The position numbers and the translations under genes are program-made. From contig NZ_SCMR01000006.1 in assembly GCF_005502885.1 (NCBI RefSeq), forward strand, positions 62,001 to 126,000: a stretch of 64,000 bases of DNA. Reading direction: 5' to 3'. Within the stretch, counting starts at the first letter, position 1, and the number at the start of each line of letters is the position of its first letter. The notes beneath the pieces were generated by a model. The model was not told the origin of the DNA. It did no database searches and saw only the letters and a list, made by a program, of their open reading frames with translations. The DNA is from Microbacterium sp. 2FI (GTDB lineage: Bacteria > Actinomycetota > Actinomycetes > Actinomycetales > Microbacteriaceae). Shown here in pieces: positions 15,975 to 23,801 of this stretch.

Positions 15975-17719
15975 GCGGCCCGGGGGGCGACGCCGAGGGG
16001 ACGGATGTCGGTCCCGCCGCCATTGCCGAGCGCGCGCACGCGTGGCTCGCGCAGGACCCGGACGGCGAGACGCGCGCCGAACTGCGTGCGCTGATCGAAG
16101 CGGCCGAGGGCGGCGACGCCGCAGCGGCGGCCGACCTGGAAGACCGCTTCGCCGCGCGCCTCGCGTTCGGCACCGCGGGACTGCGCGGCGAGCTCGGAGC
16201 GGGTCCGAACCGCATGAACCGCGTGCTCGTCGCCCAGGCCGCTGCCGGACTCGCGGCCTTCGTGCGCGAGAAGGCGGGCATCGGCCCCGACGACGAGATC
16301 GAGCCCGACGACGCGCCGACGGTCGTGGTCGGCTACGACGGGCGACGGAACTCCTCCGTTTTCGCGCAGGACTCCGCCGAGATCTTCGCCGGCGCGGGGC
16401 TGCGCACCGTGCTGCTGCCGCGGCTGCTGCCCACCCCCGTGCTGGCGTTCGCGGTGCGCCGCCTCGGCGCCGCGGCCGGCGTCATGGTCACCGCCAGCCA
16501 CAATCCGCCCAACGACAACGGCTACAAGGTGTACCTCGGCGGCGAGAACGACGGGTCGCAGATCGTCGCTCCCGCCGACGCCGAGATCGCCGCGCACATC
16601 CAGCGCGTGGCCGACGATGCCGAGGTGGGCGCGCTCCCCCGCTCGCTCGGGTACGAGCACGCCGCCGAGTCGCTCGTCGACGAGTACATCGCCGCGACCG
16701 CCGCCGTCGCCCCCGCACCCGAGGGTGCAGACGGGCTCCGCTGGGTCTACACCGCGATGCACGGCGTCGGCTGGGAGACGTTCGCGCGGATCATCGAGGA
16801 TGCCGGCTACCCCACGCCCGACCCGGTGACCGCGCAACTCGATCCCGACGGCGCCTTCCCGACGGTGTCGTTCCCCAATCCGGAGGAGCCGGGGGCGATG
16901 GACCTCGCCTTCGAGACGGCGCGAGAGACGGGCGCAGAGCTGGTCATCGCGAACGACCCGGATGCCGACCGCCTCGCCGTCGCGATCCCCGATGACGGGG
17001 CCGAGGGCGGCTGGCGGCGCCTCACCGGCAACCAGATCGGGCTGCTGCTCGGCTGGCGCGCCGCGCGTCTCGCGGCGGAAGACGGCTTGACCGCCGGCTC
17101 GTCGCTCGCCTGCTCGCTCGTCTCGTCGCCGGGCCTGAAGGCCGTAGCCGATCACTACGGGCTCGACTTCCACGCCACCCTGACGGGGTTCAAGTGGATC
17201 TCGCGCGCACCCGGGCTGGTGTTCGGGTTCGAGGAGGCGCTGGGATACCTCGTCAACCCCGAGACGGTACGCGACAAGGACGGCATCTCCGCCGCCGTCG
17301 CCATGCTCGGCATGGTGTCGGAGGCACGCGGACGCGGCGCGAGCGTGAATGACCTCCTCGCCGAGTTCGACGACACCTTCGGAGCGTTCGCCAGCGACCA
17401 GATCTCGATCCGGGTCGACGATGTGTCGACGATCGCGCGCATCATGGCGGCGCTGCGGGCGCAGCATCCCTCCGCCGTCGGCGATGTCGACGTCGCCCGC
17501 GTCGACGATCTGCTCGAGGGCGTGGACGGCTTCCCGCCCGGGGATGTGCTGCGGCTGTGGCTCACCGACGGATCCCGCGTCATCGTGCGGCCGAGCGGCA
17601 CCGAGCCCAAGCTCAAGCTGTATCTCGACGTGCGCGGAGACTCGAGACAAGACGCCGACACGCGCATCACGGCGCTGGCCGCGGGCACGCGCGCTCTGCT
17701 CTCCGAGCACGGCGGCTGA
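15971..17719 (+). CDS. pmmB: alpha-D-phosphohexomutase family protein (phospho-sugar mutase)
   Basis: A 582-residue mutase that transfers phosphate between the C1 and C5/C6 positions of a sugar phosphate. The four expected sites are visible: the phosphoserine loop VMVTASHNPPNDNGYKVY (about 170), the metal loop NDPDADRLA (about 325), the sugar loop GFEEALGY (about 420) and the phosphate-binding RPSGTEPKLKLY near the C-terminus. The length matches PgcA/PMM2-like proteins, some of which accept pentose phosphates. Because the GTG start overlaps the purine nucleoside phosphorylase stop by four bases (GTGA), ribose-1-phosphate is a likely substrate; this is inference from context. Phosphoglucomutase or phosphomannomutase activity is the family default. 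Confidence 0.88.
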   Translation: MSGPGGDAEGTDVGPAAIAERAHAWLAQDPDGETRAELRALIEAAEGGDAAAAADLEDRFAARLAFGTAGLRGELGAGPNRMNRVLVAQAAAGLAAFVREKAGIGPDDEIEPDDAPTVVVGYDGRRNSSVFAQDSAEIFAGAGLRTVLLPRLLPTPVLAFAVRRLGAAAGVMVTASHNPPNDNGYKVYLGGENDGSQIVAPADAEIAAHIQRVADDAEVGALPRSLGYEHAAESLVDEYIAATAAVAPAPEGADGLRWVYTAMHGVGWETFARIIEDAGYPTPDPVTAQLDPDGAFPTVSFPNPEEPGAMDLAFETARETGAELVIANDPDADRLAVAIPDDGAEGGWRRLTGNQIGLLLGWRAARLAAEDGLTAGSSLACSLVSSPGLKAVADHYGLDFHATLTGFKWISRAPGLVFGFEEALGYLVNPETVRDKDGISAAVAMLGMVSEARGRGASVNDLLAEFDDTFGAFASDQISIRVDDVSTIARIMAALRAQHPSAVGDVDVARVDDLLEGVDGFPPGDVLRLWLTDGSRVIVRPSGTEPKLKLYLDVRGDSRQDADTRITALAAGTRALLSEHGG

Positions 17720-17762
17720 GCCCCGGCGAACGCTGGCCGCGACGCGTGTCCGCGGTGCGTGC

Positions 17763-17768
17763 TACAGT
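17763..17768 (+). promoter_or_regulatory. -10 element (TACAGT) of the MFS gene
   Basis: TACAGT lies six bases upstream of the palindrome at 17774-17789. A repressor bound there would cover the transcription start. Confidence 0.4.
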
Positions 17769-17773
17769 CTCAC

Positions 17774-17789
17774 TCGCGATATATCGCGA
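17774..17789. promoter_or_regulatory. palindromic operator
   Basis: TCGCGATATATCGCGA is a perfect 16-bp palindrome just downstream of the likely -10 element and about 40 bases before the MFS start codon. A second perfect palindrome, GATCGCGCGATC, follows at 17800-17811. AT-centred CGATATATCG sites are characteristic of PadR-type repressors that control exporter genes, but no PadR gene is within the window. Confidence 0.6.
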
Positions 17790-17828
17790 TCAGCATCACG
17801 ATCGCGCGATCGAGGCGAGGAGCGCACG

Positions 17829-19238
17829 ATGACGGGGCGGCACAACGACGAGACGGATGCCGTGGCCTCGGCATCCGTCGCTGCAGTGGATTCGCCCGGC
17901 GCGGAGGCGACGCCCGATCCGCCGCACTGGCGACGCAGTGTCATCCTGTTCCTGAGCGGTCAGACGGCAAGCCTGTTCGGCTCGATGCTCGTGCAGTACG
18001 CGGTGTTCTGGTACCTCACGATCACCTATCAGTCGGGGCTGATCATGACCCTCGCCGCGGTCTTCGGGTTCCTGCCGCAGGCGATCATCTCGGTCTTCGG
18101 CGGCGTGTGGGCCGACCGGCACAACCGCAAGTTCCTCATCATGGGCGCCGACGCGGCGATCGCGATCACGACGCTCGCCCTGGCACTCGTCATGATGACG
18201 GGCTACGACGCGCCGTGGCTCATCTTCGCCGCGCTCGCGATCCGCTCGGCCGGAGCCGGCATCCAGATGCCCGCCGTCGCCGCGCTCATCCCGCAGATCA
18301 CCCCGACTCGCAACCTCATGCGCGTGAACGGCATCAACGGCTCGATCCAGTCGGCGATGGCGCTGCTGGCGCCGGCAGCCGCCGGGGCGATCTACGCGTG
18401 GGCTTCGATCGCCTCCGGGGGGAGCGCGACGGCGCTCGTGCCGATCTTCTTCATCGACGTCGTGACGGCGGCGATCGGCATCGCCTTCCTCGCGTTCATC
18501 CCGGTCGGAACCATACGACGCGCCGCAGACGCCCACACCGGGTACTTCGCCGACCTCGTCGACGGAGTTCGCTACGTCGCGCACCACGCGTTCGTGCGGT
18601 GGCTCCTCGTGCTGTTCGCGATCATCTTCCTGCTGACGGTGGCACCGTCCAACCTCACGCCCCTCATGCTGGTGCGCTCGTTCCCGGCAGGCGCGTCACA
18701 GGACGTCGTCAACCTCGCCGTTCTCGAGATCTCGTTCAGTGTCGGAATGATGCTCGGCGGCATCCTCATCGCCACGTTCTTCGCCAAGCGCAGTCGCATC
18801 GCGCTGATCGTGATCTCGTCGCTCGTCTTCGGGGCACTGTCGATCGGACTCGGGCTGTCGCCGAACGTGTGGGTGTTCTTCGGGTTCATGTTCCTGGTCG
18901 GGCTCGCGGTGCCGTTCTTCTCGACGCCGTCGATGACGCTTCTGCAGGAGACGGTCGAGCCCGAGCGGCAGGGGCGCGTCTTCGGGTTCGTCGGCATCGT
19001 GATGGCCGTCGCCATGCCGATCGGCATGGTGGCGTTCGGGCCGCTGGCGGATGTCATGCCGATCGAATGGCTGCTGATCGCCGCGGGTCTGCTCACCTTC
19101 GTCGTCGTCGGGCTCGCCGTGTGGCTTCCCGCCGGTCAGCGTGCGATCACGGCCGCCCGCGCCGCCGCGCGCGTGGGCGACCACGATCCGGCGGAGGCGG
19201 CTGCCGCGGTCGAGGCTGCGATGCACAAGAACGCGTGA
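17829..19238 (+). CDS. MFS transporter, drug-efflux type
   Basis: A 469-residue inner-membrane transporter with about 12 membrane segments. The cytoplasmic N-terminus (1-38) is acidic. The MFS loop signature appears as GGVWADRHNRKFLIMGADA (about residue 95) after helix 2, and RSAGAGIQMPAVAALIPQ after helix 4. The layout resembles MefA/EntS-like proton-driven exporters (MFS_3 group), which act on macrolides, siderophores or other hydrophobic compounds. The substrate is not predictable. A dyad operator lies in the promoter, so expression is probably repressed and induced by a ligand. The following acetyltransferase gene has its own -10 and is not clearly co-transcribed. Confidence 0.87.
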   Translation: MTGRHNDETDAVASASVAAVDSPGAEATPDPPHWRRSVILFLSGQTASLFGSMLVQYAVFWYLTITYQSGLIMTLAAVFGFLPQAIISVFGGVWADRHNRKFLIMGADAAIAITTLALALVMMTGYDAPWLIFAALAIRSAGAGIQMPAVAALIPQITPTRNLMRVNGINGSIQSAMALLAPAAAGAIYAWASIASGGSATALVPIFFIDVVTAAIGIAFLAFIPVGTIRRAADAHTGYFADLVDGVRYVAHHAFVRWLLVLFAIIFLLTVAPSNLTPLMLVRSFPAGASQDVVNLAVLEISFSVGMMLGGILIATFFAKRSRIALIVISSLVFGALSIGLGLSPNVWVFFGFMFLVGLAVPFFSTPSMTLLQETVEPERQGRVFGFVGIVMAVAMPIGMVAFGPLADVMPIEWLLIAAGLLTFVVVGLAVWLPAGQRAITAARAAARVGDHDPAEAAAAVEAAMHKNA

Positions 19239-19253
19239 GGGCGGGCGCGGGCT

Positions 19254-19259
19254 CTACGC
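19254..19259 (+). promoter_or_regulatory. -10 element (TACGCT), leaderless acetyltransferase gene
   Basis: TACGCT ends seven bases before the GTG at 19267. This supports that start over several upstream in-frame starts that lie within the MFS gene. Confidence 0.5.
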
Positions 19260-19266
19260 TCGAGGG

Positions 19267-19851
19267 GTGCTGCTGACAGACCCCGTCGTCCTCGAGAACG
19301 CCCACGTCCGACTCGAGCCCCTTGAGGCCGACCACGCCGGCGAACTCGCCGACGCCGCCGTCGGGCTCGAGCACGCGTGGTACACGTCGGTGCCGACTCC
19401 CGATGCGATGGCTTCCGACGTCGCGCAGCGCCTCGCGTGGCACGCCGAGGGCAGCATGAACCCGTGGGCCGTGCGGCGCCTCGACACAGGACGCGTGGTC
19501 GGCACGACCACGTTCTGCAACATCGACCAGTCGCATCGGCACGTCGAGATCGGCCACACGTGGATCGGTGTCGAAGCACAGCGGACCGCGGTGAACACCG
19601 CGATGAAGCTGCTCATGCTCGCCCACGCGTTCGAGGGATGTGACGCGATCGCCGTCGAGTTCCGCACGCACTGGCACAACCGGCAGTCGCGTGCGGCGAT
19701 CGCACGTCTCGGGGCGAAGCAGGACGGCATCCTGCGCAATCACCGCCTCGGCCCCGACGGCACGCTCCGCGACACGGTCGTGTTCTCGATCCTGCCCGGC
19801 GAGTGGCCTGCCGTGCGCCTCGGCCTCGAGGAGCGCCTGCGCCGCGGATAG
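19267..19851 (+). CDS. GNAT family N-acetyltransferase (RimJ/RimL-like)
   Basis: A 194-residue acetyl-CoA-dependent acetyltransferase. It opens VLLTDPVVLENAHVRLEPLEADHAGEL, typical of the RimJ/RimL group. It then shows the VGTTTFCNID strand, the HVEIGHTWIGVEAQRTAVNTAMKLLML acetyl-CoA motif A region, and EFRTHWHNRQSRAAIARLGAKQDGILRNH. Substrates of related proteins include ribosomal protein N-termini, small amines and antibiotics, so the target here is open. It is preceded by its own promoter and followed by repeat copy C. Confidence 0.82.
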   Translation: MLLTDPVVLENAHVRLEPLEADHAGELADAAVGLEHAWYTSVPTPDAMASDVAQRLAWHAEGSMNPWAVRRLDTGRVVGTTTFCNIDQSHRHVEIGHTWIGVEAQRTAVNTAMKLLMLAHAFEGCDAIAVEFRTHWHNRQSRAAIARLGAKQDGILRNHRLGPDGTLRDTVVFSILPGEWPAVRLGLEERLRRG

Positions 19852-19875
19852 CGGTGCGGCGGCCGGTGTGTCCTG

Positions 19876-19951
19876 CCCGGTTCGGGGCGCGATACCCGCG
19901 AGACACGCCGGCGCACCCGGAGTGTCGCGCACGTTCGGCGCCCCGAACGGG
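19876..19951. repeat. palindromic repeat family, copy C
   Basis: A 76-bp imperfect palindrome with GGTTCGGGGCGCG and GGCGCCCCGAAC outer arms, both with the C-form ends. Inner arms are GAGACACGCC and AGTGTCGCGCAC. It lies between the acetyltransferase and the AbiEi-like gene. The inner arms are the most diverged of the family. Confidence 0.75.
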
Positions 19952-20052
19952 GTCGGGTCGACCGTTCCTCCCCCGAAGGCAACCGGCCTGCGGTTGTCCA
20001 CAATGACGGATGCCGACACCCCGGACTCTCCGCCGGGACCGACGATCGGGGC

Positions 20053-21012
20053 ATGCAGAGCGAACCGCGACTCCTCAGCCACGCCGAGCTCGCCGACTGG
20101 GGCTATTCGTCTCGGCGACGTCGAGAACTGATCGCGAACGGGATGCTGGTCCCCCTCCGCCGCGGCCTGTTCGCCGTCGGCGACGAATGGGAGCGGGCAT
20201 CGCCCGAGATGCGGATCGTCGCCCGCGCGCGTGCCCTCGCCGCCGCGTCTGAGGAGCCGCCGGTGTTCTCGCACGAGACGGCGGGAGCCGTTCACGGAGC
20301 TGCGCTCTACCGCGCATCCGCGACGCGCGTGCACGCGATCGTGTCCGAGGGCAGGCCCGGCGCCGCCGGCGGAGTCGTGCGCCATCGCGGCGAGCTGCCC
20401 GATGGCGACGTTGTCGTCGTCGACGACATCCGCTGCACGTCACTGGAACGCACGGTCGCCGATATGGCGCGCACGGCGACGTTCGAGTCAGCGGTCACGG
20501 TGGGCGATGCGGCGCTGCGCATGCGGTGCACGCCCGAGCCGCACGAGTACGACCACGACACGGCTGAGGAGTTCCGCGCGACGGCGCTCGAGATCGCGCG
20601 GCGCAGCGCGCACGGAGTATCGGCCGCGCAGCGCGTGCTGCGGTTCGCCGACGGCCGGGCACAGCTCCCGGGCGAGAGCATCAGCCGCATCCGGCTCGCC
20701 GAACTCGGGTTCCGCCGACCTCAACTGCAGGTCGCGGTCCCATCGGCTCGCAATGGACGCATGTACTACGTCGACTTCGGGCTCGGCGATGTGAGGGCGT
20801 TGGGCGAGTTCGACGGCCGGATCAAGTACGAGGACGGACGCCTGCTCGTCGACCGAACCCCCGACGAGGTCTTCGACGACGAGAAGCAGCGCGAGGACTG
20901 GATCCGCGGAGTGACCGGGCTCCCGCTCGTGCGCTGGGGCTGGACCGACATCAGGACGGCGGCGAAGCTCGGCGCGCGACTGGCCGCCTTCGGCATCCAT
21001 CCCCCGGGCTGA
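20053..21012 (+). CDS. AbiEi antitoxin-like protein with nuclease-fold C-terminus
   Basis: A 319-residue protein. The N-terminus (about 5-50, LLSHAELADWGYSSRRRRELIANGMLVPLRRGLFAVG) has the winged-helix pattern of AbiEi antitoxin N-terminal domains. The C-terminal third carries YYVDFGLGDVRALGEFDGRIKYE, the D-x(n)-ExxxK style core of DUF559/Vsr-like nuclease folds. This two-part layout is common in actinobacterial proteins labelled type IV antitoxin-like. No AbiEii nucleotidyltransferase toxin lies beside it, so a toxin-antitoxin role is doubtful and a stand-alone regulator or nuclease is possible. It is bracketed by repeat copies C and D/E, a sign of an accessory locus. Confidence 0.65.
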   Translation: MQSEPRLLSHAELADWGYSSRRRRELIANGMLVPLRRGLFAVGDEWERASPEMRIVARARALAAASEEPPVFSHETAGAVHGAALYRASATRVHAIVSEGRPGAAGGVVRHRGELPDGDVVVVDDIRCTSLERTVADMARTATFESAVTVGDAALRMRCTPEPHEYDHDTAEEFRATALEIARRSAHGVSAAQRVLRFADGRAQLPGESISRIRLAELGFRRPQLQVAVPSARNGRMYYVDFGLGDVRALGEFDGRIKYEDGRLLVDRTPDEVFDDEKQREDWIRGVTGLPLVRWGWTDIRTAAKLGARLAAFGIHPPG

Positions 21013-21027
21013 GCGGCTCTTCCGCGA

Positions 21028-21102
21028 CCGGTTCGGGGCGCCGAACGTGCACGACACGCCAGTACCGCCGGCGTGTAGCGCACGCACCGCGCCCCAAACC
21101 CG
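21028..21102. repeat. palindromic repeat family, copy D
   Basis: A 75-bp imperfect palindrome: CCGGTTCGGGGCGCC outer arm, GTGCACGACACGCC, centre AGTACC, GGCGTGTAGCGCAC, and outer arm GCGCCCCAAACC. It starts 16 bases after the AbiEi-like stop codon. Confidence 0.85.
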
Positions 21103-21179
21103 AGAGGGACCGTCGACCCGACCGATGAGCCGGCCGGCGACCCCGCGGGCACCACGGAGGGCATGGATGCTGCACCCCA

Positions 21180-21254
21180 CCGGTTCGGGGCGCGTTCCGT
21201 GCGCGACACGCCAGCACTCCCGGCGTGCCGCGCACGGAACGCGCCCCAAACCGG
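21180..21254. repeat. palindromic repeat family, copy E
   Basis: A 75-bp copy and the most symmetric of the set. GGTTCGGGGCGCGTTCCG pairs almost base for base with CGGAACGCGCCCCAAACC, and the inner arms are GTGCGCGACACGCC and GGCGTGCCGCGCAC. It lies 77 bases beyond copy D, between convergent genes, where it could also act as a two-way terminator. Confidence 0.85.
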
Positions 21255-21294
21255 GGGTGAACCGGAGGAACCTCCGCCCCTGCGCGCGAACCGC

Positions 21295-23226
21295 TCAGCC
21301 GTCGATGACGGCGACGAGCTCGTCGAGGAAGCCGGGGAAGTCCGTCGCGCGGCGCACGATCCGCTGCACGCTGTCGCGCTCCGAGAAGACCTCGACGAAC
21401 TGCTCGAAGACCGTCTGGAACGCCTCGCGGTCGGTCTCGGAGAACGCCACCATCGCCACGACCTGCACGCGGCCCTCGCCCCACGGCATCGAGGGCTCGG
21501 CGATGCCGATCGCGATCGCGGTGCGGGTCGCGGTCATCCCGAGGGCGTGCGGCACGGCGAGCGCGTCGGTGAACGCGGTGGATGAGAGCTGCTCGCGCTG
21601 GATCGTGCGGTCGATGTAGTCCTCGTCGATGACGCCCTGCGCGACCAGCAGCGCGCCCAGCGTGCGGATCGCACCGTCGACGCCGGCCGCGGCATCCAGT
21701 CCCCGCACGAACGCCGACGCATCGACGTACCGTTCGAGCTCGGCGCGCAGGCGCGCGAGCCGGCGGGAGCGACGGATGCGGCCGGCCGCCGCCTGCACGC
21801 GCTCGACGTCGGCGTCGGTGAGGAACGGCTGGATCCGCACGATGCGCTCGCCCGATGCGGGCGGATCGATCGTGGTCAGCACGAGGTCGGTGTCGATCGA
21901 GGTCCAGTCGGGATCCACGCGCGTCTCGACGCCGACGACCTCGATCGCCTGCCCGAGCGACCGGTCCACCGAAGACCGCAGCAGTTCGTGCAGCTCGTAG
22001 TAACCCGGGCAGACGATCGTGGCGGTGAGCAGCTGATCGGCGCGCCGGCTGCGCTCGAGCCGCCCGCCGACGTGCATAGCGATGTAGGCGATCTCGTCGT
22101 CGAGGAGGGGGATGTCGAGGCGCTCGTGCAGGCCGCTGGCGATGTACACGGCGACCTCGAAGATCATCGGATAGGTCGATTTCAACGAGCGCGTCAGCGG
22201 ATTGCGCGACCACGCCTGCTCACGCGCGCGATGACGCAGGTTCTGCACGTGCAGGGCGAGGCGCAGAATGAAGTCCTCGTGCGCGATGTCGACGAGGAAT
22301 TCGGCCGCGGCGTGCTCGACGACCTCGCGCACCGCCTGTTCGACGTCGGGCTCGAGCCGCGAGCGCGCATGGTCGTCGCCCGTCGCGGCGCCGGGCGCGC
22401 CGGGCGCCACGACCCGCGTCAGCACGAGGGTGGCGAGGTGCTGCAGGTCGCCGCTGCCGAGGGAGACGCCGAGGTGGCGCTCCGACAGCTCGGCGATGAT
22501 GCCGGCGACCTCGAGCTGGGCGGGGCGAGCATCGGCGGCGACCGCCTCGAGCGGTCGGTCCTGAGCCACGCGATCGGCGGCGATCGCGATGTGCATCACG
22601 ACGTCGCTGATGCCGAACTCGTTCACGAACCAGCCGCGCTCCCCCAGCCGCGCGACGAGCTCGGTCTTGAACGGCCCGAACGCCTGCGCGCCGACCGATC
22701 CCTCGCCGAGGGTGCGTCGAAGACTCGCGAGGTCGAAGGATCCGGCATCCATCTCGTCGTGCGCGAGACGGCTGAGAAGGCGCCGCTGCGCCGCTTCGGT
22801 ACCCCGCAGACGCGCGCGCGACGCGGAGCGCTCGAGCGTGAGCTCGGTGCCGCCGAGAAGTCCGCGGACGCGGGCGAGGTCGGCGTCGAGGGTCGCGGTG
22901 CTCACGAACAGCGCGTCGGCCGTCTCGTAGACGTCGATGCCGTCGGGCGCGTCGAGCAGGCTCCGCACGAGCGTGTGCAGGCGGTCGCGAGGTGTGCCGG
23001 TCTCGAGGCCGGCGCGGAGGGCGGCTGCGGCATCCGTCCCCGCTCGATACCCGAGCGGACCGGACTCGACCGCGACGCCGGGAGCGATGCGCGCATTGAT
23101 CGCGGTGACGTACGAGCGGATGCTGCGCGGAGTCACCCCGATGGCGTCGGCGAGCGTCGCCGCCGTCGCCCAGTCACCGTCGCGCGCGAGCAGACCCAGC
23201 AGTCTGTCCTGCCTCGCTCGTGCCAC
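21295..23226 (-). CDS. mtlR: PRD-containing PTS-regulated transcriptional activator (MtlR/LicR type)
   Basis: A 643-residue regulator of the mannitol island. N-terminal helix-turn-helix modules (about 1-80 and 90-165) precede two PTS regulation domains. Candidate phosphorylated histidines lie in HIAIAADR, HVQNLRHR and IAMHVGGRLER. A IIB-like domain with its Cys in IVCPGYYE follows, and a IIA (fructose/mannitol type) domain ends the chain with the His in ALAVPHALGM. HPr and EII phosphorylation would tune DNA binding to mannitol supply. The start is a GTG with GAGAGGAG upstream. It is divergent from the small membrane protein and the PTS genes, which are its probable targets. Confidence 0.87.
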   Translation of the reverse strand: MARARQDRLLGLLARDGDWATAATLADAIGVTPRSIRSYVTAINARIAPGVAVESGPLGYRAGTDAAAALRAGLETGTPRDRLHTLVRSLLDAPDGIDVYETADALFVSTATLDADLARVRGLLGGTELTLERSASRARLRGTEAAQRRLLSRLAHDEMDAGSFDLASLRRTLGEGSVGAQAFGPFKTELVARLGERGWFVNEFGISDVVMHIAIAADRVAQDRPLEAVAADARPAQLEVAGIIAELSERHLGVSLGSGDLQHLATLVLTRVVAPGAPGAATGDDHARSRLEPDVEQAVREVVEHAAAEFLVDIAHEDFILRLALHVQNLRHRAREQAWSRNPLTRSLKSTYPMIFEVAVYIASGLHERLDIPLLDDEIAYIAMHVGGRLERSRRADQLLTATIVCPGYYELHELLRSSVDRSLGQAIEVVGVETRVDPDWTSIDTDLVLTTIDPPASGERIVRIQPFLTDADVERVQAAAGRIRRSRRLARLRAELERYVDASAFVRGLDAAAGVDGAIRTLGALLVAQGVIDEDYIDRTIQREQLSSTAFTDALAVPHALGMTATRTAIAIGIAEPSMPWGEGRVQVVAMVAFSETDREAFQTVFEQFVEVFSERDSVQRIVRRATDFPGFLDELVAVIDG

Positions 23227-23323
23227 GGTGCTCCTCTCTCGCAGACCCGGAGCCAGTCAACCACGCGCGTCGCGACACGCGGGCGAGCATGCGGATGCCG
23301 TGGCCCTGCGACCACGGGGGCGA

Positions 23324-23329
23324 TAGCGT
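23324..23329 (+). promoter_or_regulatory. possible -10 element (TAGCGT)
   Basis: TAGCGT lies 44 bases before the small membrane protein start, in the 147-bp divergent region next to a CCGTGG...CCACGG inverted repeat. No convincing -35 is seen. Confidence 0.3.
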
Positions 23330-23373
23330 GAGCGCCAACGGGCGGCGTGGCCGCCCCGGACGAAGGAGTGCTC

Positions 23374-23715
23374 ATGGCAGGTCAGCGCCCAGGCGGGGTC
23401 ACGCTCGTCGCCGTCATCGCTTGGATCAACGGACTGTTCACGATCATCAGCGGGATCTTCCACATCTTCAGCTGGGCGGGGTGGGCCTCGATCGTGATCG
23501 GCATCATCACCATCGCCGTGAGCCTCGGTCTCTTCCGCGGCAGCAACGGCGCGCGCACCATCATGGCGATCGTGTTCGTGATCGGCATCGCCGTCGCGAT
23601 CGCCGCGTTCGTCTCCGGCGGAAGCAGCCTGTGGGCGGTCATCGGCAGCAGCCTGCTGCCGCTCATCGGCCTGATCCTGCTCTACTCGCCGAAGGCGAGC
23701 GCCTACTTCAGCTGA
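23374..23715 (+). CDS. small four-helix membrane protein
   Basis: A 113-residue hydrophobic protein of unknown function. Four membrane segments can be drawn: VTLVAVIAWINGLFTIISGI, WAGWASIVIGIITIAVSLGL, ARTIMAIVFVIGIAVAIAAF and LWAVIGSSLLPLIGLILLY. Short Gly-rich loops separate them. It looks like the small DUF-type membrane proteins widespread in actinobacteria. The ATG at 23374 follows a GAAGGAG ribosome binding site; an in-frame codon at 23347 lacks one. It sits between the divergent PTS regulator gene and the IIB-like gene. A hairpin after the gene suggests it is a separate transcription unit rather than part of the mannitol operon. Confidence 0.7.
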   Translation: MAGQRPGGVTLVAVIAWINGLFTIISGIFHIFSWAGWASIVIGIITIAVSLGLFRGSNGARTIMAIVFVIGIAVAIAAFVSGGSSLWAVIGSSLLPLIGLILLYSPKASAYFS

Positions 23716-23724
23716 GCACGCGTC

Positions 23725-23742
23725 CTTCCGCCCCCGCGGAAG
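23725..23742 (+). terminator. hairpin after the small membrane protein
   Basis: CTTCCGC (23725-23731) and GCGGAAG (23736-23742) form a perfect 7-bp stem around CCCC, ten bases after the stop codon. Confidence 0.45.
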
Positions 23743-23751
23743 AACGACTGG

Positions 23752-23781
23752 TTGTCGGCTCCCAGCATTCTCACAAGAATG
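23752..23781 (+). promoter_or_regulatory. candidate mannitol operon promoter with dyad
   Basis: TTGTCG (23752-23757) and AAGAAT (23775-23780) are separated by 17 bases. The second hexamer is embedded in CATTCTCACAAGAATG (23766-23781), a perfect 6-bp inverted repeat with a 4-base centre. The AT-rich dyad stands out in this GC-rich DNA and could be the regulator's site. Confidence 0.4.
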
Positions 23782-23801
23782 GCAACCGAGGAGGCGGATC
23801 G

